The notes beneath the pieces were generated by a model that was given only the letters and a program-made list of their open reading frames with translations, was not told the origin of the DNA and searched no databases. 38,997 nt of DNA from the NCBI RefSeq assembly GCF_039521925.1, contig NZ_BAAACY010000171.1:1-38997 (forward strand), given 5' to 3'. This DNA is from Virgibacillus salarius. Its GTDB lineage: Bacteria; Bacillota; Bacilli; Bacillales; Amphibacillaceae. This document shows, one piece after another, positions 24,651-32,380 of this stretch (positions are counted from its first letter, which is position 1; each line of letters opens with the position of its first letter). The translations under genes and the position numbers were made by a program.

Positions 24651-25937
24651 ATGTTTGTCGATCAGGTTAGTGTTTATGTTAAGGCTGGGGATGGAGGCAA
24701 TGGTTTAGTTGCGTACCGAAGAGAAAAGTATGTTCCAAAAGGTGGACCAGCTGGAGGAGATGGCGGAAATGGAGCAGATATCATTTTTAAAGTTGATGAA
24801 GGATTAAATACCTTGATGGACTTTCGCTACAATCGTCATTTTAAAGGAAAACGTGGGGAGAACGGTATGAGTAAAAATCAGCATGGTCGGAATGCAGAAC
24901 CGTTGATAGTTCCTGTCCCACCGGGTACAACGGTAACGGATGAAGAAACAGATGAAGTGATAGCTGATCTAACCGTTCATAATCAGCAGGCTGTAATCGT
25001 TAAAGGAGGTAGAGGTGGAAGGGGGAATTCAAGGTTTGCAACCCCTCGTAACCCAGCTCCAGATATGGCTGAAAATGGTGAGCCTGGACAAGAGCGTACA
25101 ATTCGAGTGGAGTTAAAGCTGATAGCAGATGTAGGGTTAGTTGGTTTCCCAAGTGTAGGTAAATCCACCTTTCTATCCGTTGTAAGTGCTGCAAAGCCAA
25201 AAATAGCTGATTATCATTTTACGACACTTGCACCAAATCTTGGTGTCGTTGAAACGAGTGATCAGCGAAGTTTCGTCATGGCTGACCTACCAGGATTAAT
25301 TGAAGGTGCTCATGAAGGGATTGGATTAGGGCATCAATTTTTAAGGCATGTGGAACGAACACGAGTAATTGTTCATGTGATTGATATGGCAGCAACTGAG
25401 GGGAGAGACCCATATCAGGACTTTGTAAAGATAAATGAAGAACTGCAAGAATATGATCAAAAACTCATGCAGCGCCCGCAAATTATTGCTGCAAATAAAA
25501 TGGACATGCCTGGTGCAGTAGACAACTTAGAAAAATTTAAACAAGCTTTAAATGGAACATATCCGATTTATGAAATATCTGCGCTTACGAAAGCAGGGCT
25601 AAGAGATATTTTATTTGCAATAGCAGATATATTGGAGACCACTCCAAAAATTGTTGAGGAAGAGGATGAAAGCCGAGAAGAGGAGAAAGTCGTATATCGT
25701 TATCATCAGGAAGATGCGCCTTTTAAGATTACGAGAGATGATGATGGTGCTTACGTATTGTCTGGAGCAAAGATTGAGAAGTTATTTAAGATGACAGACT
25801 TTACACGTGACGAAGCAGTTCAACGCTTTTCTAGACAATTGCGTGGAATGGGTGTAGATGATGCTTTACGAAAACGTGGTGCAGAGGATGGAGATACCAT
25901 TCGATTATTGGATTTTGAATTCGAATTTATTGAGTAA
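24651..25937 (+). CDS. obg: GTPase Obg/CgtA
   Basis: 428-residue essential GTPase acting in ribosome assembly and stress/sporulation signalling. The N-terminal glycine-rich Obg fold (1-158) is followed by a G domain with G1 GFPSVGKST (about 165-173), G3 DLPGLIEGAHEG, G4 NKMD and G5 SALTKAGL, and a C-terminal OCT domain (about 345-428). Full length. It is in an operon with spo0B. pheB, next in B. subtilis, is missing. Confidence 0.98.
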   Translation: MFVDQVSVYVKAGDGGNGLVAYRREKYVPKGGPAGGDGGNGADIIFKVDEGLNTLMDFRYNRHFKGKRGENGMSKNQHGRNAEPLIVPVPPGTTVTDEETDEVIADLTVHNQQAVIVKGGRGGRGNSRFATPRNPAPDMAENGEPGQERTIRVELKLIADVGLVGFPSVGKSTFLSVVSAAKPKIADYHFTTLAPNLGVVETSDQRSFVMADLPGLIEGAHEGIGLGHQFLRHVERTRVIVHVIDMAATEGRDPYQDFVKINEELQEYDQKLMQRPQIIAANKMDMPGAVDNLEKFKQALNGTYPIYEISALTKAGLRDILFAIADILETTPKIVEEEDESREEEKVVYRYHQEDAPFKITRDDDGAYVLSGAKIEKLFKMTDFTRDEAVQRFSRQLRGMGVDDALRKRGAEDGDTIRLLDFEFEFIE

Positions 25938-26011
25938 AACAAAAATATAAAAATAATTAAAGGCAAGTAGTGAATATCTGGTGAAATGGGAGCATTAAGG
26001 GGGATAACGGT

Positions 26012-26866
26012 TTGACAGCAAAGATAGGTTATTTAGGACCAAAAGGGACGTTTACAAAATTAGCGGTTGATACAGCTTTTAATGGGGAAACGAAGCATAG
26101 TTTTGATACGATACCAGAATGTATTGATGCAGTAGAAGCAGATGAAATTGATGTCGGAGTTGTGCCTTTAGAAAATGCTATTGAAGGTACAGTACAGTTG
26201 ACTGTTGATTACTTGGTACACCAAGTAAGAATCCCGATTATGTCGGAAATCGTTGTGCCAATTCAACAGCATCTCCTTGTCTCTCCTGATTTTTCAGGTG
26301 CTTTAACAGACGTAGAAGAGGTACATTCACACAGTCATGCAATTGCTCAATGTCATCAATATCTTCATAAGCATTTAAGTCAAGCCAGGCTGTGCTATAC
26401 GTCTTCAACTGGTAAAGCTGCACAAATGGTTAGTGAAACTAATAAACCAATCGCGGCTATAGGTAATAAACTAGCTGCAAAAACGTATGGACTTCGTATG
26501 ATTCAGGAAGATATTCATGATTTTCCAAACAATCACACAAGGTTTGCCGTATTAAGTAAAAATAAAGCGTCTGTTCATATTAATCATTCCGTACAGTCAG
26601 AAAAAACGACGCTATTAATTACACTGCCTAGTGATTATGCTGGTGCGCTTCATCAGGTATTGTCTGCATTTTCATGGCGAAAGATGAATCTTTCCAAGAT
26701 TGAATCTAGACCAATGAAAACAGGTCTTGGAAATTATTTTTTCATTATTGACGTGAACCAACCGTATGATGATGTTCTTTTTCCAGGCGTTCGAGGTGAA
26801 TTAGAAGCATTGGGTTGCAAGGTAACTATGCTTGGAACTTATCCGGTTTATCAAATGGATGTATAA
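26012..26866 (+). CDS. pheA: Prephenate dehydratase
   Basis: 284-residue enzyme converting prephenate to phenylpyruvate in phenylalanine synthesis. The catalytic domain (about 1-180, GYLGPKGTFTKLA to the NHTRFAVLSK motif with the key Thr-Arg-Phe) is followed by a regulatory ACT domain (about 195-280) with the ESRP phenylalanine-binding motif. The TTG start follows AAGGGGGA. The ACT-protein gene pheB that normally precedes it is absent. Confidence 0.96.
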   Translation: MTAKIGYLGPKGTFTKLAVDTAFNGETKHSFDTIPECIDAVEADEIDVGVVPLENAIEGTVQLTVDYLVHQVRIPIMSEIVVPIQQHLLVSPDFSGALTDVEEVHSHSHAIAQCHQYLHKHLSQARLCYTSSTGKAAQMVSETNKPIAAIGNKLAAKTYGLRMIQEDIHDFPNNHTRFAVLSKNKASVHINHSVQSEKTTLLITLPSDYAGALHQVLSAFSWRKMNLSKIESRPMKTGLGNYFFIIDVNQPYDDVLFPGVRGELEALGCKVTMLGTYPVYQMDV

Positions 26867-26942
26867 GGTAGCTGTAAAGTTACGCATCATTTGACGTTGT
26901 AACGATCGGACCTATGTTTTCTTATGACCATCTGCTTTTTAT

Positions 26943-26982
26943 AAAAATAGCTACCTGCTTTTATAGTTGGGTGGCTATTTTT
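26943..26982 (+). terminator. Terminator of pheA
   Basis: AAAAATAGCTACC (26943-26955) pairs with GGTGGCTATTTTT (26970-26982), with one G-T pair, ending in a T-tract. Confidence 0.85.
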
Positions 26983-27122
26983 ATGTTCATTGCAGTTATA
27001 TGAGCTCTTCGGTGAACGACTGTTATAATAGCTAGTTAAATTAATCAACATTTAAACTTTTGTTGCATATGTTGGTATAGAGTAATTAGCCCAGATATGA
27101 AATGAAAGGAGTTTGATTAATT

Positions 27123-27977
27123 TTGAAGATACACATCGTACAAAAAGGGGATACACTTTGGGAAATTTCCCAGCAATATGGAGTAGATTTTGAAGAGCTA
27201 AAACAGCTTAACAGCCAAATTTCTAGTCCTGATATGATTATGCCTGGGATGAAGATAAAAATTCCAGGATCCACCAAAGCTGTGAAGCAGACACAAATGC
27301 AGCATAAGCCAAAAGAACAAGTGAAAACACCGTATAAAGATGTTTCTCCAAAGCCGTTACCTGTTATAAAAGAAGATGATAAGGAGAAACAAAAAATGAT
27401 GAAGCCAGAAATGCCTGTACATCAAATGCCACCTATGCCGGCTCAACCAATGATGCAGATGCCGGTTATGGAGCAAGAATTCCAAAATTACACGACTATT
27501 AATTTTCCACAAATGCATATGCCAAAGCAACCTGAGCCAAAGCCTGCTAAGAAAGAGGAGCCTAAAAAAGAAAAACCTCATGTAAAACCAATGCCTCAAC
27601 CGCAGGTACCTATGGTGCCATTATGCTGTTATGTGATGGATCCTTGTTATCCACCAGTACCATTTCAAATGATGGGGCCAGCTCCACAGGGATATTACGG
27701 CGCGCCACACCACGGTTACCCAATGCCACAAGTACAGGGTGCAATGTACGGCCAAGACAAAGATTGTGGATGTGGTGGTTCAGGTTCTCACGAAATGTAT
27801 AGGAATCCAGAGTATCAAGTCCCGCCACAATCACAGCAACCAACTAGTCAATCACCTAACCTTTATCCACCTTTAGGGCAAGAAATGTACCAGTCTCCTC
27901 ATCCAATGCCACCTGGTTATATGCCTTATGCAAATCTAAATAACCAGTCCGCTAATGGAAATTCTCAAGGTGAATAG
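27123..27977 (+). CDS. safA: Spore coat assembly protein SafA (LysM)
   Basis: 284-residue inner-coat morphogen. The N-terminal LysM domain (about 1-46, HIVQKGDTLWEISQQYGV) anchors it at the cortex/coat interface and interacts with SpoVID. A lysine/proline/methionine-rich linker (about 60-155) and a low-complexity C-terminal part rich in Pro, Gln, Gly and Tyr follow, with a few cysteines (CCY, CGCG) that may cross-link. It is shorter than B. subtilis SafA (387). The TTG start follows AAAGGAG. The last 23 bases overlap the next gene. Confidence 0.88.
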   Translation: MKIHIVQKGDTLWEISQQYGVDFEELKQLNSQISSPDMIMPGMKIKIPGSTKAVKQTQMQHKPKEQVKTPYKDVSPKPLPVIKEDDKEKQKMMKPEMPVHQMPPMPAQPMMQMPVMEQEFQNYTTINFPQMHMPKQPEPKPAKKEEPKKEKPHVKPMPQPQVPMVPLCCYVMDPCYPPVPFQMMGPAPQGYYGAPHHGYPMPQVQGAMYGQDKDCGCGGSGSHEMYRNPEYQVPPQSQQPTSQSPNLYPPLGQEMYQSPHPMPPGYMPYANLNNQSANGNSQGE

Positions 27978-28929
27978 AAAAATTAGAAGAGACGAAAGTT
28001 ATTATCGTCTCTCTTCTTTTTTGTCCCAAGTAGGTGGTATAGAAGTTAAAGCTATTCAGAAAATAAAAAAATCTACAGTATACCTTGTTAAAACTAGTAA
28101 TCAGAAGCTAATTTTAAAAAAGCATTCTAACAAAGGGAATGTTTTAAAGCAATGGGGGTTTTTTGAAAAAGTTAATAGTCCGTTCATTAATTCGTTTTCT
28201 CATTTCCCAAATGGCAAGCTATACCTTGAAGAAGATGAAGGAGTTTGGACCATAGCAGCATACATTATTGGCGAAAAGTTACATTACAAAAATGAGCAGG
28301 ATCGAATAAAAGCGGTTTATTGTTTGAAACAATTTCATAAAACAGCACGTAATATTCATGTGAATTCAAGATATTTAAATACTACACCTTATTTACATCG
28401 GTGGTACCACCGGTTCCATTTATTTAAAGAAACGAAGCCCATATTTGAAGCATACAATTATAGGGAACTTTATACGGATATCGTGAAGACAACAACGCTT
28501 CACTTAAAGCGCATTACCCAATTTCCTTGGCAGATTTACGAAGAGGATGCTAAGCATAAAGGTCTCTGGATTCATGGTGACGTCGCAGGACATAATTTTA
28601 TCAATAATAATAATCAGCATACAACATTAATTGACTTTGATTTACTACAAAATACAGCACCGTTGTATGATTATATTCAGCTTGGTCAGCGGTTTTTACC
28701 CTATCTAAATTGGGATATAAATAAATTGTTGGCATACGAAATGATAGCTCAGCAGGATCAGAAAGCATGGTTGAATGCGATTTGTATACCAGTAGATATG
28801 ATGCGTGAATGGCTTCATTTTCTAAAGAGAAATAAAAATGATAATCCGATATCCGAACTTGTTCGCATGCAAGATTCTTGGGAGAAGCGACAATATTTTT
28901 TCAATGATATGAAAATAATGCTAAAATAA
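27955..28929 (+). CDS. CotS/APH-family spore-coat kinase-like protein
   Basis: 324-residue protein with an aminoglycoside-phosphotransferase-like fold, related to CotS/YtaA-type spore coat proteins. Catalytic motifs are intact: HGDVAGHN at 207-214 and IDFD at 226-229. An N-lobe lysine is likely in KLILKKHS. I infer an active small-molecule or protein kinase; the substrate is unknown. It overlaps safA by 23 bases (ATG 27955, or GTG 27970), so translation is probably coupled. B. subtilis has no kinase gene at this site. Unlike YsxE in this window, it keeps the catalytic Asp. Confidence 0.75.
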   Translation: MEILKVNRKIRRDESYYRLSSFLSQVGGIEVKAIQKIKKSTVYLVKTSNQKLILKKHSNKGNVLKQWGFFEKVNSPFINSFSHFPNGKLYLEEDEGVWTIAAYIIGEKLHYKNEQDRIKAVYCLKQFHKTARNIHVNSRYLNTTPYLHRWYHRFHLFKETKPIFEAYNYRELYTDIVKTTTLHLKRITQFPWQIYEEDAKHKGLWIHGDVAGHNFINNNNQHTTLIDFDLLQNTAPLYDYIQLGQRFLPYLNWDINKLLAYEMIAQQDQKAWLNAICIPVDMMREWLHFLKRNKNDNPISELVRMQDSWEKRQYFFNDMKIMLK

Positions 28930-28963
28930 ATATGGAGGATCAATTTAGCAAGGAGCGATACGA

Positions 28964-29704
28964 ATGGAAAAAGAAGTGAATCAAATAGTTGAATGGCTAC
29001 GTGACCAAGTAAAATCTGCAGGTGTAGACGGATTATTAGTAGGAATTAGTGGTGGGATTGATTCAGCTGTTGTTGCGCATTTAATTAAACGTGCTTGTCC
29101 TAATAATTCCTTAGGAGTACTTATGCCAATTAATACAAGTGAAGTGAATATGCAGGATGCTAGAGCAGTTACGGAAAGCTGTAATTTAAACTCTATCACA
29201 GTAGATTTAACGGAAGCTCGTGAAGCAATGTATTGTAATATCAAAAAAGAATTGAAGGAAAATAAGACATATCAAGAAGACAATACCCGGCTTGCTCAAG
29301 CCAATTTAAGTGCTAGGTTACGTATGAGTACATTGTACACTGTCGCAACACATCATAATTATCTTGTCGTTGGAACGGATAACGCAGCAGAATGGTATAC
29401 AGGCTATTTTACAAAATATGGTGATGGTGGTGTCGATATTTTACCAATCGTTGAATTTACGAAGGGGGAAGTGAAGGAATTAGCAGCATATCTAGGTATT
29501 CCTCAATCAGTGCTTGATAAGCAACCGAGTGCAGATTTATGGGAAGGTCAAACAGATGAGAAAGAGATGGGTACTTCCTATGCCAAGATTGATGCTTTTA
29601 TCAAAGGTGAGTCTATTCCTGAACAAGATAAATCAACTATTTTAGCTATGCATAAACGAACAGCTCATAAAAGGGATCCGTTACCACAATTCAAAAGAAA
29701 TTAG
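28964..29704 (+). CDS. nadE: Ammonia-dependent NAD synthetase
   Basis: 246-residue enzyme that amidates nicotinic acid adenine dinucleotide to NAD using ATP and ammonia. The ATP pyrophosphatase loop SGGIDS lies at 29-34. NLSARLRMSTLY, GTDNAAEWYTGYFTKYGDGG and PSADLWEGQTDEKEMG are all typical of NadE. There is no glutaminase domain. It is compact compared with the ~272-residue B. subtilis form. CAAGGAGCG precedes the ATG. Its location beside safA is unusual; B. subtilis has nadA/B/C here instead. Confidence 0.93.
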   Translation: MEKEVNQIVEWLRDQVKSAGVDGLLVGISGGIDSAVVAHLIKRACPNNSLGVLMPINTSEVNMQDARAVTESCNLNSITVDLTEAREAMYCNIKKELKENKTYQEDNTRLAQANLSARLRMSTLYTVATHHNYLVVGTDNAAEWYTGYFTKYGDGGVDILPIVEFTKGEVKELAAYLGIPQSVLDKQPSADLWEGQTDEKEMGTSYAKIDAFIKGESIPEQDKSTILAMHKRTAHKRDPLPQFKRN

Positions 29705-29732
29705 TAATTTTTCCTTAAATTAACTGTGTAAA

Positions 29733-29771
29733 AATACCTTCCTTATCCAAACTATTAATAAGGGAGGTATT
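29733..29771 (+). promoter_or_regulatory. Hairpin sequestering the ribosome binding site of the next gene
   Basis: AATACCTTCCTTAT (29733-29746) pairs over all 14 positions, with one G-T pair, with ATAAGGGAGGTATT (29758-29771), which holds the ribosome binding site AGGGAGG of the coxA-like gene. No T-tract follows, so occlusion of translation is more likely than termination. Confidence 0.65.
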
Positions 29772-29774
29772 CCT

Positions 29775-30347
29775 ATGTGGACAAAGAAAGCATTTATAAT
29801 AGCTGCTTTTTTCACGATGGTTGCTTGTGCGAATGACAATGGTGTAAACGAAGATGCGCAGCGAGAAATAGATAGAAAAAATACACAGCCTATTCACTAT
29901 GAGACGAATCAAGAGAAAAAAGAACGTTTACATGTCCGTGACCAGACTATTGGAGAAAAAGGTGGATATCCGCAGACTCACCAAGATAAAGCAAATGATG
30001 CAAACAATAAAAATGGGTACACTGATGTATTTACGAATGAAGAAGCGCAAATGATTGCAGAAACGCTGCAAAATAAACGTGAAATTGTACAAGCGCAGGT
30101 GGCGTCAACGGACGATCGCATTATTGTTGGTGTGATTTTACAAGCGCATGCCAAACAAAAAGATTCTGTCCAGCAAATTAAAAAAGAAGTAAAAAAGCTA
30201 GTGCCAAATACGGATAAACAGATTATTGTATATACAGATGATATCCATTGGGATCGTATGAAAAACCTCGATGCAAGGCTGAAGGCCAAAAATAATGGAG
30301 ATAAAATTGAACAATATATCAATGAATTTATTAACAATAATAATTGA
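29775..30347 (+). CDS. coxA: YhcN/YlaJ-type sporulation lipoprotein, CoxA-like
   Basis: 190-residue lipoprotein. The signal peptide KKAFIIAAFFTM leads to a lipobox-like VAC with Cys18 as the likely lipid anchor. A charged linker follows, and the C-terminal YhcN/YlaJ domain (about 90-190) includes TDDRIIVGVILQAHAKQKD and DDIHWDRMKNLDARLK. In B. subtilis the cortex protein CoxA (YrbB) lies between safA and the yebC-type gene yrbC, so position supports the call. The stop codon TGA is also the first part of a repeat (TGAGGCTGAGACAAA), so the original C-terminus may have differed. Confidence 0.75.
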   Translation: MWTKKAFIIAAFFTMVACANDNGVNEDAQREIDRKNTQPIHYETNQEKKERLHVRDQTIGEKGGYPQTHQDKANDANNKNGYTDVFTNEEAQMIAETLQNKREIVQAQVASTDDRIIVGVILQAHAKQKDSVQQIKKEVKKLVPNTDKQIIVYTDDIHWDRMKNLDARLKAKNNGDKIEQYINEFINNNN

Positions 30348-30393
30348 GGCTGAGACAAACGTAATTAAGAAGCAATAAAAAAAGAACAATAAG

Positions 30394-30498
30394 GTACCGA
30401 CCCCCTGAAGTTAGAGTAAAAAATCTAATTTCAGGGCGTGTTTTTGTGGCTAAATATAGTGAAGAATTTAAAGGGAAGGTTGTCACCGAGTATATAGA
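30394..30498 (+). mobile_element. Truncated IS3-family (IS150-like) left end
   Basis: The left-end hairpin CCCTGAAGTTAGA/TCTAATTTCAGGG (30403-30415/30424-30436) is followed by a GTG start at 30446 giving VAKYSEEFKGKVVTEYIDG, typical of the OrfA helix-turn-helix start of IS150-type transposases. After 18-19 codons the frame runs into the family A repeat and stops at 30571. Only the 5' end of the element survives. Confidence 0.7.
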
Positions 30499-30596
30499 TG
30501 GGCGTGTTGAGCCACGTCCAGATCCAGCGGCCAGAAACGAGGTGACTTCACGAATCGCCCTACGTTTCTAAATTGGCGCTTGCGCTTTAGTTCTTA
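30497..30596 (+). repeat. Dispersed repeat family A, copy 2
   Basis: ATGGGCGTGTTGAGCC through TTGCGCTTTAGTTCTTAG, about 100 bases, matches the copy at 5997-6163 apart from a shorter loop. AGAAAC (30533-30538) and GTTTCT (30564-30569) form its stem. It cuts into the IS3-type open frame. Confidence 0.7.
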
Positions 30597-30684
30597 GAAT
30601 AATTAATATAGCAACTGAAATATCCTTGAAAAGAAGAACGCTTTTTCAGTGTGTGATGTATCGCTAACGAAGCCTTCCTTATCT

Positions 30685-30853
30685 AGCGGGAACAGCACGA
30701 GTCAGAAGACTCACTTGGTAACGTGTTTTTCTTTACCAAGTTAGCTGAGTCCGTGCTCGCGGAAAGCAAGTATATTTTCATGGTACATCGATGATATTCC
30801 TGTTAATAACATGATTATTCATATTTTGAGTAATGAAGTTGTGTTTTGTCTCC
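30685..30853 (-). repeat. Dispersed repeat family C, copy 2 (reverse orientation)
   Basis: AGCGGGAACAGCACGAGTC, the TTTCTTTACCAAGTTAGCTG block and ATTTTGAGTAATGAAGTTGT ending GTTTTGTCTCC are the reverse complement of repeat copy 1 at 18865-19040. Together with GAGGCTGAGACAAA at 30346-30359, the outer ends form inverted repeats like those of copy 1. Confidence 0.7.
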
Positions 30854-30938
30854 ACCTTTTTCTTTTGTCAAAACCTTTAAGAAAGCCTATTTTTTTGTTA
30901 TAGTAATAAAGGAAAATTCTAGAGAGGAGAATGTCCTC

Positions 30939-31670
30939 ATGGCTGGTCATTCTAAATGGAAAAATATTCAAAGACGTAAAAATGCACAAGACGCAAAAAA
31001 AGGAAAAATCTTTATGCGTCATGCAAAAGATATTTATACGGCTGCTAAACAGGGTGGCGGTGATCTGTCAACGAATGCTAGTCTTCGGTTAGCAGTAGAT
31101 AAAGCAAAAGCAGATAATATGCCGAATGATAATATAGATCGAGCAATTAAAAAAGCTACAGGTACTTTAGATGGTGCTAGTTTTGAAGAGATCACATATG
31201 AAGGCTATGGCCCTGGTGGAGTAGCGGTCATTGTCAATGTATTAACAGATAATAAAAACAGAACAGCAGCAGATATACGTCATGCTTTTAAAAAGCATAA
31301 TGGTAACCTAGGAGAAAATGGTAGTGTGTCATTTATGTTTGATCGTAAAGGGTATATTGTTATCTCGAATGAAGACGGATCGATTGATGAGGATGAATTA
31401 ACACTGGAAGCATTAGAAGGAGGAGCTGAAGATATAAGTAGCGAAGAAGATGCTTACGAAATATTTACATCTCCAGAAGAATTCCAAGCTGTTGTTGCTC
31501 ATTTGCAGGAATCGGGCTTTCAAATTGCTGATTCCGAAGTAACATTAATTCCGCAGACATACAGCTCTTTAGCAGAGAATGATGAATCAAATATGTTAAA
31601 TCTAATTGAAACGTTAGAAGAAAATGAAGATGTTCAAGACATTCATCATAATCTGGAAGTTACAGACTAA
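30939..31670 (+). CDS. yebC: YebC/PmpR family protein
   Basis: 243-residue YebC-family protein (YrbC in B. subtilis), a family of DNA-binding regulators and, in recent work, ribosome-associated factors that help translate proline-rich stretches. It begins MAGHSKWKNIQRRKNAQDA and has the usual three-domain length. The ATG at 30939 with GAGAGGAGA upstream is chosen; the frame stays open to 30846, but that part lies in repeat sequence. Confidence 0.93.
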   Translation: MAGHSKWKNIQRRKNAQDAKKGKIFMRHAKDIYTAAKQGGGDLSTNASLRLAVDKAKADNMPNDNIDRAIKKATGTLDGASFEEITYEGYGPGGVAVIVNVLTDNKNRTAADIRHAFKKHNGNLGENGSVSFMFDRKGYIVISNEDGSIDEDELTLEALEGGAEDISSEEDAYEIFTSPEEFQAVVAHLQESGFQIADSEVTLIPQTYSSLAENDESNMLNLIETLEENEDVQDIHHNLEVTD

Positions 31671-31675
31671 GAATT

Positions 31676-31713
31676 AAAACTTCTATTTCTTTACGAAGGA
31701 ATAGAAGTTTATT
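31676..31713 (+). terminator. Terminator of yebC
   Basis: AAACTTCTATT (31677-31687) pairs with AATAGAAGTTT (31700-31710), extended by CTT/AAG inside the loop. The T-run is short. Confidence 0.7.
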
Positions 31714-31762
31714 CATTTATAGCTACTTATGATAAAATGAATGAAGAGAAGGAGTAGGATAA

Positions 31763-32362
31763 ATGATAGCTTATATTAAAGGAATACTTACATATATACA
31801 AGATGATTCAATAATTGTTGATGTTCAAGGGGTTGGTTACGAGATCATATGTGCGAATCCTTTTGTATTTCAGTCTTTTGAACATAATGAAGTATTTGTT
31901 TATACATATCATCATGTTCGAGAAGATACACAATTATTATATGGGTTTAAGAACGAAGAAGAGAAATATCTATTTACTAAGCTAATCTCGGTGTCAGGAA
32001 TTGGACCAAAAGGTGCATTAGCGATTTTAGCTTCGGTTGATGTGGCTGGATTTGCAGCTGCAATCGAAAGAGAAGACGATGCATTTTTAACCAGCTTTCC
32101 AGGAATCGGTAAGAAAACGGCGCGTCAAATTATTTTGGACTTAAAAGGAAAGTTAACGGTTGCTGTCGATTATAGCTCTGCAACCGAGTCGGCCTTCAAG
32201 CAAAATAAGAATGAAATGCTTGTACAAGAAGCACAGGAAGCTTTGAAAGCACTGGGGTATACAGAAAAAGAAATAAAAACGGTTATACCAACATTACAAA
32301 AAGAAAATACGTTGAATACAGACGAATTAATCCGAAAAGCTTTGGGATTACTAATGAAATAG
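31763..32362 (+). CDS. ruvA: Holliday junction DNA helicase subunit RuvA
   Basis: 199-residue RuvA that binds four-way junctions as a tetramer and loads RuvB. The N-terminal OB fold (about 1-63) is followed by two helix-hairpin-helix motifs (SGIGPKGALAIL and FPGIGKKTARQIILDL) and a C-terminal RuvB-binding domain (about 150-199). Full length. The gene starts 18 bases before ruvB's ribosome-binding region ends its own cistron; bofC, found just upstream in B. subtilis, is absent. Confidence 0.97.
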   Translation: MIAYIKGILTYIQDDSIIVDVQGVGYEIICANPFVFQSFEHNEVFVYTYHHVREDTQLLYGFKNEEEKYLFTKLISVSGIGPKGALAILASVDVAGFAAAIEREDDAFLTSFPGIGKKTARQIILDLKGKLTVAVDYSSATESAFKQNKNEMLVQEAQEALKALGYTEKEIKTVIPTLQKENTLNTDELIRKALGLLMK

Positions 32363-32380
32363 TAGAGGAGGGAGATAATA

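Larger units (their letters stand above)
30345..30938. other. Composite non-coding region between coxA and yebC
   Basis: About 590 bases built of a repeat end (30345-30360), an IS3-type transposase remnant, a family A repeat and a family C repeat in reverse orientation. No intact gene. Confidence 0.75.
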
